Assembly (NCBI GenBank): GCA_027577415.1
Contig: JANBQS010000870.1
Span: 1-11,036 of the forward strand
Source: Coemansia sp. RSA 922
Taxonomy: Eukaryota > Kickxellomycota > Kickxellomycetes > Kickxellales > Kickxellaceae
Direction of reading: 5' to 3'
DNA length: 11,036 bases
In this document: piece after piece, positions 1 through 6,292 of the stretch
How positions within the stretch are numbered: the stretch's first letter is position 1
Layout: each line of letters opens with the position of its first letter
Translations under genes and position numbers: made by a program
Notes under the pieces: model-generated
Seen by the model: the letters and a program-made list of their open reading frames with translations, nothing else
Told to the model about the DNA's origin: nothing
Databases searched by the model: none

Positions 1-878
1 CTCTGAGCAACCAGCATGCTTACAAGAGCAGTGAGAATGTCATTGTCTGAAATGCGCTCGGTGCAGTCGACATACTCCTTTATAGAAGAATGTAGCAATG
101 CAAGCATGTGTGAGGGGATGTGGAATAAATGACCCTTGTTGTGCGGAAGAGAGACAGCACTGCCGATTAGTGCACCTCGAGTTCTGGGTGAAATCCATGC
201 TAGCCACTTGGCTAATAGACTCGATGTAGTAAACATATTTCTAGTGGAGTCATCAAGTGCCCTTCGTTCTCTGGGCACATGCCTAGCCAAGGTATTGCGT
301 GCGAAGCTACCCTGAACCACAGGTAGTTCGCGTGTAGTAGTGTCTCCGCTGTGCATCCACTTTGCAATCTCCGCCCAGCGATTGACAAATGTGCAATATC
401 CAATACCATCAAATACAGCATGCGCAGTATTGATAAACAAAACAAGTCCGCTGTTGTCTTGCAATCTGACTACGTGTATGTTGGCAAGCTTAATTGTGCC
501 GTCTGCACCTGCCCTAGTAACGGAGCCAGTTGTGGCAACTCCATGTGGCAAGGCATCCCAGCTAAATTTGGATGCCTGGAGAGCTTGGAAATGTACATCG
601 CTTTGGGACTCGAGGTATTCGGGGAGATTTAGGTTGTCTCTATCCACGACAATCCTGGCGTGACCACTGCCATCCATCTCCAGATGCCCGACCAGAATAG
701 GAAAGTCCAGTAGGGTCATAATAAACGAGTCACGCAACAGCTGTGAAGGCATGAAATTGGAGTCGTCTGTATCATTTCTGTAATAAAAGAGAAAGGGTAT
801 ATTAGAAAACGACAACAGCGTGTCCAGGACACACAATTCGATCGTATGTGACTGAATGTCACGTAATAGCTTGTCCAT
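1..878 (-). CDS. BAHD-family acyltransferase, C-terminus beyond the window
   Basis: The frame is open from an ATG at 878 to the left edge (292 residues, with two bases of the next codon). The reading shows the usual N-terminal half of the plant/fungal transferase family (PF02458 type). An early Leu-Asp segment (VLDTLLSFSNIPFLFYYRN) comes first, then an LxxFPxLxGxL-like stretch near residues 56-66. The catalytic HxxxD motif is HAVFDG at residues 153-158 (His153, Asp157). A SDNDILTAL segment near 277-285 matches the conserved region after the linker. Such enzymes transfer an acyl group from acyl-CoA to an alcohol or amine; His is the general base. The second family motif (DFGWG) would lie outside the window. 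The ATG is well fixed: an in-frame TGA lies 42 nt upstream, and no AG acceptor lies between it and the ATG. The substrate cannot be told. Trichothecene acetyltransferase-like names are possible but unsupported. Confidence 0.9.
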   Translation of the reverse strand, partial: MDKLLRDIQSHTIELCVLDTLLSFSNIPFLFYYRNDTDDSNFMPSQLLRDSFIMTLLDFPILVGHLEMDGSGHARIVVDRDNLNLPEYLESQSDVHFQALQASKFSWDALPHGVATTGSVTRAGADGTIKLANIHVVRLQDNSGLVLFINTAHAVFDGIGYCTFVNRWAEIAKWMHSGDTTTRELPVVQGSFARNTLARHVPRERRALDDSTRNMFTTSSLLAKWLAWISPRTRGALIGSAVSLPHNKGHLFHIPSHMLALLHSSIKEYVDCTERISDNDILTALVSMLVAQ

Positions 879-1093
879 GGTCAGATTTCCAGCACCATGC
901 AAGCAGGAGTTGTATCAATGTTGATGTGCAAGCCTAGAACAAAGAAAATGTTGCCAAATAAGTGTGGACGGAGTCACAAAGCTCTTGCTGGCTCCACGCA
1001 CTATGCCTTTTTGTGATATTTAGTGCACTGACATGTCAATGTCAGACTTGCTAGGCATATTATTGCCTAGTGTATTCAATGCAAAGGATATAT
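879..1093 (-). promoter_or_regulatory. Probable promoter and leader of the BAHD gene
   Basis: This 215-nt spacer lies between the stop of the upstream gene and the transferase ATG. It begins with a TATA-like box read on the minus strand (TATAAATATA, 1098-1089) that overlaps the stop codon of the upstream gene. It also holds a perfect 10-bp palindrome TGACATGTCA (1029-1038) and an inverted repeat CTAGGCA-N6-TGCCTAG (1051-1070). A pyrimidine-rich 3' splice-like site ending in TTCTAG occurs at 934. Any intron there could only lie in the untranslated leader, because an in-frame TGA separates it from the ATG. Confidence 0.45.
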
Positions 1094-2853
1094 TTATACG
1101 CATTCTATCAACATGTGGCGGCAGCAACATGTCCACGAGGTAAGGGATAGAGTTGATCCTGGACTAGTCACGCTCCACAATACTGCATGACTACTACTGA
1201 GCAAGCCTCGCTCTAAGATAAAATACTTTAGGCTGAGCTGGTTGCATTTAGTCCACCGAGCAGGCAGAGACAGGTCTGCAGTGGAGTTGAACAATCTATG
1301 TACAATGTAGCCAAACACCTCCACTGTTAGGCCGTTGGTTGTTGGGTGAGCGCAGCTGTACAGAGAGAGAAGGCGCATCTCCTCATGAATCACTCGGTGA
1401 TCCTTGTCAACAGCAAGTCTGCTGCTGGAATCTAGTTGAGACAAAGCGACAGGCATAACATCTGTTCTGTCGTCGATAAACAAAAACTCGCGAACCAATC
1501 CATCAACACCACAAGGACCGGTTAATGTACTTCTAAGGCATCATTGATAGTTGTGGCCTGGGTATCTCTGTCTTAGCCAACATTCAACAATGGTCCTTTT
1601 GTTCGCCAGGGTAAGTGATATTGTAATTATCATTACAGCCGAGCTGTACTAATCAAACAGGCCGTTCATAAGAATCAGAAATGCTACTAGAATTTACTCA
1701 GTTGGCATAGATGCTTTGACAGACTCGAGCAACTCCTGAGCATGGCGCTTAGTTACATCCCACTGCCTCACAAGTGTAGCACGGGCTTTAGTTTGAGACT
1801 GCGCGGCCTGATCGACTATGTGCTGGTACTTTCCAAGCATCGCTTCCATGTCCCTACAGGCGCTTCATGCATTTTGAAATAAAAGATTATTAACATTATC
1901 ACAACAAGTATGTACAATAGCACGATGTTCAAAGTGTATACTTGCGTTATTAGCAGGATGCCCTGTTTGGCAAGATCGGAAACAGTTGTCTGCAATTCTA
2001 CAATTAGTGTGTACATGTTTGTGCATCAATAATGGCTTGAGCTCTGTTAATTCACATGCTAGTTACGGCAGCTTGTTCACGGTGCATGTCACTTACCAAC
2101 AATTATGTCAATGGCATGATCAGGACTCAGCTCCAAATCAAATGCGATGTCTTCATCTACCTCGTTGTTAACCAGTGTTGAATGAGCGGCGCTATCGTCC
2201 CTAGGTGCGCTGTGGACTTCGGGTGGCTGCATAATGTCGGCTGGAAACTCAATATCCGAGCTGATATTGTCGTCACTCGAGTCATGAATCTCCACACTTG
2301 TAGGGAGCTGATCGCCATTTGCTACTTTGTTCTTTGAGGCTAGTGGATAGATTACGTTGCTAGAGGGCTTGGTCATCAGGTGCCGTAGTGCCACGGCCTG
2401 GTACAACGTGTTATCTAAGATATAGTCATATCAGCAACATGTTTATTAGACAACAGCATGGAATTAGAACAATAGTAACGGACATATGCACCATTATTAC
2501 TTGCCTACTGGGCGCGGAGAGAGTATGTCACTTGGCAGCTCAGGAGTTGCGGCGTGGCGTGCAGCAGGCTTCATAGCTTTATGTGCTTGCATGCGTCCGT
2601 TTGCATGTTCAGGAGAGGCACTCCGCCGCCCTGAGGCACCAGATCTAGCTGTATGCTGGGGTTGCACGCGAGACTGCTGGGGCGGCTTGCTAGTAAATGG
2701 AGCTGGCTGAACCACACCAATATTCACTTGTGGCGCCAGAGCGCCGTGTGCCGTACTCTTGTTTAGCCGTAATGGTCGCGTGCTGCATGGAATTTGGCCT
2801 CGCGGACTGAAGGCGAAGGGCTGGATGCGTGGCGTAACAGAGCTTGGTCCCAT
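1094..2853 (-). CDS. Unrecognised spliced gene, five-exon model, 447 aa
   Basis: The best phase-consistent model joins exons 2853-2505, 2414-2097, 1997-1916, 1853-1698 and 1532-1094 (1344 nt). I do not recognise the family. Residues 1-116 are basic, Pro/Ser/Ala/Gln-rich and probably disordered (starts MGPSSVTPRIQPFAF). Exon 2 starts with a short helical piece (DNTLYQAVALRHLM) and continues into an acidic Asp/Ser-rich stretch. Exons 3-4 form a predicted long helix (ELQTTVSDLAKQGILL, then MEAMLGKYQHIVDQAAQ), possibly coiled coil. Exon 5 is a mostly helical 146-residue domain (e.g. DSSSRLAVDKDHRVIHEEM, then LLSLYSCAHPTTNGLTVEVF). Donors are GCAAGT, GTAAGT, GTACAT and GTAAAT; acceptors are CTTAG, TGTAG, TGTAG and CTTAG. 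The weakest join is the last: without it the reading stops at TAA 1694-1696 (302 aa), and exon 5 would be a separate gene with no good start. A disordered N-terminus plus coiled coil suggests a scaffold or chromatin/kinetochore-type protein, but that is a guess. Confidence 0.55.
1533..1697 (-). other. Ambiguous last intron of the unknown gene
   Basis: The donor GA|GTAAAT overlaps the in-frame TAA that would otherwise end the protein. Acceptor CTTAG ending at 1533 restores the frame (phase 2) into the 439-nt last exon. A second acceptor, TAGTACAG ending at 1644, is also phase-correct. It gives a 54-nt intron followed by a coding-like stretch (NKRTIVECWLRQRYPGHNYQ) that meets an in-frame TGA at 1543-1541. 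The frame beyond that TGA is the same as exon 5. Confidence 0.4.
1854..1915 (-). other. Intron 3 of the unknown gene
   Basis: The donor TT|GTACAT is at 1915 and the acceptor CGCCTGTAG ends at 1854. The length is 62 nt, phase 2, with a TGTTAATAAT stretch that could serve as branch site. It is the join that best keeps the helical reading through (IVLLDMEAMLGKYQ). The donor departs from consensus, so the exact boundary is moderate. Confidence 0.5.
1998..2096 (-). other. Intron 2 of the unknown gene
   Basis: The donor G|GTAAGT is at 2096 and the acceptor is CTAATTGTAG ending at 1998, 99 nt, phase 1. A nearer acceptor (TTAACAG, about 2043) opens a different frame that cannot be joined to the next exon as well, so I prefer the later one. 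Confidence 0.55.
2415..2504 (-). other. Intron 1 of the unknown gene, probable GC-AG intron
   Basis: The reading frame of exon 1 ends at a TAA inside AG|GCAAGTAA. Treating GC as the donor (perfect AG|GCAAGT context) and TATATCTTAG as the acceptor gives a 90-nt intron and keeps the frame (phase 1, Asp codon across the junction). A GT-AG alternative exists: donor CCA|GTAGGC at 2508 and acceptor TACCAG ending at 2398, also in frame. It has a much poorer donor and would delete residues VDNTLYQ. Confidence 0.55.
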
Positions 2854-3051
2854 CTTAAAATACAGTGATAGTCAATTTTTTTTTTTAGTAAAAGAGAGGC
2901 AAAAGTGTTATTGACAAATTGTCTTGGGTAGTTTTGCACTGTCGTTAGTTCGGCATAGCATTTACTTGGACATATATAGCATATATGAAATAAAGATCAA
3001 CGTGATCAGCATGTTTATTATCAGTTATATGTGCGAATGTCTGTTGGAGTC
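2854..3051. other. Intergenic: thiolase 3' end and unknown-gene upstream region
   Basis: The 198 nt between two minus-strand genes hold the 3' flank of the thiolase gene at the right side and the presumed promoter of the unknown gene at the left. An 11-nt T run (2876-2886, A on the coding strand) sits 23 nt upstream of the unknown gene's ATG. No open frame of interest is seen. Confidence 0.6.
3014..3019 (-). terminator. Candidate poly(A) signal AATAAA of the thiolase gene
   Basis: On the minus strand AATAAA lies about 33 nt after the thiolase stop codon, in AT-rich sequence. The position suits a fungal polyadenylation efficiency/positioning element. Confidence 0.45.
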
Positions 3052-4411
3052 CTACAGACGCTCAATGACAATGGCCGAGGCACCGCCACCGCCATTGCAC
3101 ACAGCAGCAGCACCGCGACGAGCATCGTTCTGAGCCAGAACGGTACACAAGGATACAATGATGCGGGCACCCGAGCAGCCTAGAGGGTGGCCAATGCCAA
3201 CTGCGCCTCCGTTTACATTTATGCGATCCGCGGGGAAGCCCAAGAGCTTGGCGTTGGCGATACCAACAACAGAGAATGCCTCGTTGAGCTCGACGTAATC
3301 AACAAAGTCGCTCACAGAGGCGGTATCTTTGTCACTCTCGCCTCCAGTTGCGCGCGAAAGTGCGGCCTTGACAGCAGGAGCTGGCGAGGTAGTAAAGCGC
3401 TCGGGGCTCTGCTCAGCCTCGCCCGAAGCCTGAACACGGAAGATCTTGTGGTGCTCGGCATCAATCGTGCCAGCATCAATAAGGCGTTGCAGGCGAGCTC
3501 CAGACACGAGAACAAGAGCTGCGGCACCGTCAGAGAGCGACGAGGCGTTGCCAGCAGTGACTGAACCAGATCCGGTGGCCGAGGGGAAGGCTGGGCGCAG
3601 CTTGCGAAGCTTGTCTGCATTGAACTTGGCAGGCTCTTCGTCGCTCTTTACCAGCAGCGAGGGCTTTCCACGGCCCTGAGAGACCTCGACTGCTACGATC
3701 TCATCGTCAAACTTGCCAGCAGCAGCGGCGTCAATGGCCTTTTGGTACGAGGCAATGGCAAAGTCGTCTTGGTCGTCGCGTGACACGCCAAACTCATCGG
3801 CTGTGCTCTCAGCAGCGTAGCCCATAGCGGTCTTGCTGTAGGCATCGAGTAACCCGTCGTTTTCCAGACCGTCGACAACAGATTGCGCACCAAACTTGGC
3901 ACCAAAGCGAGCTGATGGCATATAGTATGGAACATTGCTCATACTCTCGGCTCCAACAGCAACAGCAGCCTGCACCTCGCCCAAGCGGATGGATTGGGCA
4001 GCAAGCGTGACGGCCTTCATGCCCGACGCGCACACCTTGTTGACCGTAGTACCAACGACCTTGTTTGGAAGGCAGCCAGCACCGAGTGCAACTTGGCGTG
4101 CAGGGTTCTGGCCGAGGTTGGCGCTCATGACATTGCCAAAGTATATCTCCTCGACCTCTTCGGCGGGGAGCTTGCTCTTTTCCAGTGCGCCCTTGAGCGC
4201 AATGCTACCAAGTTGCACGGCAGTGAGCTTTGACAGAACACCGCCAAAGGCGCCAACAGGCGTGCGCACGGCGCCAATGATATAGGCATCTAGTGTGTTG
4301 TAAAGTCAGGTTAGAGATAAAGGAGTAGTTGGCAAGGTCAGTTCGCAGTTGAACTAAATGCAAATTTGTCAAAATAGCTGAGTGCTTACCAGTGGGGTTA
4401 AGCTGGACCAT
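3052..4411 (-). CDS. ERG10: Acetyl-CoA C-acetyltransferase, cytosolic ERG10 type
   Basis: This thiolase condenses two acetyl-CoA into acetoacetyl-CoA, the first step of the mevalonate/sterol pathway. Two exons are read: 4411-4390 (ATG plus seven codons, MVQLNPT) and 4289-3052, joined in phase 1 over a 100-nt intron to give 419 residues, a normal length. All catalytic parts are present: the nucleophile Cys94 in NKVCASG, the NEAF motif, His375 in [10 protein letters not shown], and Cys405 in CNGGGG near the C-terminus. The [15 protein letters not shown] segment and the [20 protein letters not shown] segment are typical of the biosynthetic family. There is no peroxisomal SKL-like C-terminus (ends IERL) and no basic mitochondrial presequence, so a cytosolic enzyme is inferred. 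The start is secure: without the first exon the frame would lack an ATG before the conserved [14 protein letters not shown] segment. It is divergent from ATG4. Confidence 0.97.
4290..4389 (-). other. ERG10: Intron of the thiolase gene
   Basis: The donor is G|GTAAGC at 4389 and the acceptor ACACTAG ends at 4290. A CTAAC branch-site match lies at 4314-4310, about 20 nt before the acceptor. The intron interrupts codon 8 (phase 1). Confidence 0.9.
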
Positions 4412-4697
4412 GTTAGAGAGGTACTGGAATTAAGACTATTCAAATTATTAACGTATAAAAAGATTGCAAAGCAAAGGGCTGCAGAGCCAACATCCATCAA
4501 CAAACATGTCAGAGCGTCAGAGCGTAGTTCCGTTAATTTGGATTAGGGGGAAGTAGCAGAGCCACCTGCTGGAGCGTGTGGCATGTCATCGCAAGTTGAC
4601 GTGCTTTCTTTTCCAACTGCCTTTTTCATTCTTTCGATTTTTATATCTTATTTTTGCTAATACTAACACATACACAACACTACACTCGACGTGTCCA
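4412..4697. promoter_or_regulatory. Divergent ERG10/ATG4 promoter region
   Basis: These 286 nt separate the two start codons. A TATAAAA sequence is on the plus strand at 4454-4460. A T/C-rich tract (about 4606-4658) is followed by a CA-rich leader directly before the ATG4 start, a common fungal promoter/leader layout. Two short upstream open frames for ATG4 lie inside (4505-4555 and 4583-4660). Transcription start sites cannot be read from sequence. Confidence 0.5.
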
Positions 4698-6161
4698 ATG
4701 ACTGTGACAGGCGATACCCGGCCAAGCACAGACATCGCCTCTGTAACGACGACTAGCTCGAATGAGAATGAGAGCGATACACCCGTCAGCATTGTGTCTG
4801 CTAAAGAAGGCACTGGCACACCTCGAGTGGCGGATAGAGATGAATCTGGCCCCAGTCAGATTGTCAAGCCTCAGAACCTCGGTGAGCGTTTGGTTGGGAT
4901 AACTACCGAGAACGCGCCTGACCTGGCGCTGTTCAGGAACCAGGTCGTTAGCACATTGCGAGAATGGTATGTCCTGGCGTCGGACAGCATCGTCAGCTTG
5001 TTGGAGGGCCGATCACTGCAAGATCCGGCCAAGGACCTGTGGCTGTTGGGCAAGCACTATGAGATTGTCGACCAGGCAGACGAGCAGGCATGGGGAGCTT
5101 CTGGTTACTCGCCCGAGGTCCTCAGCGACTTTTCTCACCTCATATGGTGCACATATCGCTCTCAGTACCCGCCTATAGCGCCCTCAGCGTTCACCTCAGA
5201 TGCAGGGTGGGGCTGCATGCTGCGGGCGGGACAGACGCTTCTGGCTCAGGCGCTTCAATTGCACCATTTTGGGCGGGACTGGTCGTTTAGCTGGGATGGG
5301 GCTCTTGGCGAGGATGTGCGTCGACGTGAGCTGTATACAGATATCGTCAAGCAGTTCTTTGACGATTACTCTAGCTCCAGTACGTTTTCTATCCACCGTA
5401 TGGCGTCTCTGGGCAAGCAGTTTGAGGGCAAAGATATTGGCGAGTGGTTTGGGCCATATGGCACTGCGACAATTATCCGCGAGCTAGCACGACAGGCTGC
5501 TCATGAGCTGTCTGTGTACACGACGACAGACGGGGTGGTCTATCTGGCAGACATATGCGAGCACGACTTCAAGCCGACGCTTATTCTAGTGGCGTCCATG
5601 CTTGGCATTGACCGCGTGAATCCCGTCTATTATCCGTTTATCCAGGCGTCGCTGACCCTGCCCCAGTCCGCCGGCGTGGCTGGCGGCCGCCCCTCGTCGG
5701 CACTTTATTTTGCCGGGTTCCAAGGCGACGAGCTGCTCTACCTTGATCCACACTTTACGCGACCGGCTGTTGCACGCCGTTCCGATGATCGGTATAGCCA
5801 GTCGGATCTCGCTTCATACAGCTGCAATGCCCCACGCCGGATAGCATTGAATCGGCTCGACCCGTGCATGGTGTTTGGTTACTATTGCGGCACGCTAGAG
5901 TCGCTAATTGACTTGCGCAGCCGAATTGAGTTGCTGGCCGACGATGGCATGAGAACGATTATGAGCTTTGACAATGGCCACGCACCTACAACAGCGCTTT
6001 CTGTGCCTAGTTCTCCGCAGTCCCAGGGAGGCAATCCACTGCTGACAAAGCTGCCACCGTCATGTAGCGACAGCGAGGAGAGCGGCGAGCTAAAGTCTGG
6101 CAGTGGCGAAATTGTGCTCGAGGGCGAGAGCAGTGAGGAGGAGTGGGTTACGGACCTGTAG
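4698..6161 (+). CDS. ATG4: Autophagy cysteine protease Atg4
   Basis: Atg4 cuts the C-terminus of Atg8 to expose its glycine and later removes Atg8 from phosphatidylethanolamine. It acts in the cytosol and at autophagosomal membranes. The protein is 487 residues, close to yeast Atg4, with no intron. The papain-like triad is intact: Cys173 in DAGWGCMLRAGQ, and Asp350 and His352 in LYLDPHF. Other family segments are WCTYRSQYPPI before the cysteine, GEWFGPYGTATIIREL, YFAGFQGDELLYLDPH, and DPCMVFGYYCG. Residues 1-60 are Ser/Thr-rich and likely disordered. The last 35 residues are Ser/Glu/Gly-rich and acidic, ending WVTDL. The frame stays open upstream to about 4578 but has no ATG there, and that stretch translates to an F/L-rich sequence unlike the family, so the ATG at 4698 is chosen. 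Confidence 0.96.
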   Translation: MTVTGDTRPSTDIASVTTTSSNENESDTPVSIVSAKEGTGTPRVADRDESGPSQIVKPQNLGERLVGITTENAPDLALFRNQVVSTLREWYVLASDSIVSLLEGRSLQDPAKDLWLLGKHYEIVDQADEQAWGASGYSPEVLSDFSHLIWCTYRSQYPPIAPSAFTSDAGWGCMLRAGQTLLAQALQLHHFGRDWSFSWDGALGEDVRRRELYTDIVKQFFDDYSSSSTFSIHRMASLGKQFEGKDIGEWFGPYGTATIIRELARQAAHELSVYTTTDGVVYLADICEHDFKPTLILVASMLGIDRVNPVYYPFIQASLTLPQSAGVAGGRPSSALYFAGFQGDELLYLDPHFTRPAVARRSDDRYSQSDLASYSCNAPRRIALNRLDPCMVFGYYCGTLESLIDLRSRIELLADDGMRTIMSFDNGHAPTTALSVPSSPQSQGGNPLLTKLPPSCSDSEESGELKSGSGEIVLEGESSEEEWVTDL

Positions 6162-6292
6162 CAGAGTGGAGTTTAAAGTTGGAATTTCATAACACTTCCC
6201 CTTTTTAAAGAAGTTTCATTTGCCAGCAACACAGTGCTATTTTTTTTTTGTAATATTTCGTCTGTCGACAATATCAAAAATACAAATGTTGG
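6162..6292. other. Convergent intergenic spacer between ATG4 and TAF8
   Basis: The spacer of 131 nt must carry the 3' ends of both genes. It is AT-rich, with a run of ten T at 6240-6249. No canonical AATAAA is seen on either strand. Overlapping antisense 3' ends are likely but not shown. Confidence 0.6.

Noticed and set aside
212..663. Small open frames on both strands (77, 93 and 107 codons)
   Set aside because: All lie in other frames of the continuous BAHD reading, which has a recognisable catalytic motif.
1112..1330. Possible plus-strand mini-gene: ATG at 1112, donor GAG|GTAAGG, acceptor ACTTTAG
   Set aside because: It yields only about 42 residues of low quality, and the minus strand is open for about 450 nt here with a better protein-like reading.
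1650..1669. Separate start (ATG 1669, MNGLFD) for a gene using exon 5
   Set aside because: It needs an acceptor three bases after a better TTAG, and a poor donor; joining to exon 4 is simpler. It remains a weak alternative.
4578..4697. In-frame N-terminal extension of ATG4 by 40 residues, rich in Phe and Leu, like a signal anchor
   Set aside because: It opens only at a GTG, its sequence comes from a T/C-rich and CA-rich leader, and Atg4 is a soluble enzyme without such a segment.
4661..4712. TACTAAC branch-like site followed by GTGACAG, suggesting an intron over the ATG4 start
   Set aside because: The acceptor needs a phase-1 upstream exon, and neither upstream ATG offers a GT donor in that phase. 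The ATG at 4698 needs no intron.
6054..6161. Atg8-interacting (W/F/Y-x-x-L/I/V) motif in the acidic C-terminus of Atg4, at EEEWVTDL
   Set aside because: The hydrophobic residue is at +4, not +3, so the motif does not match.
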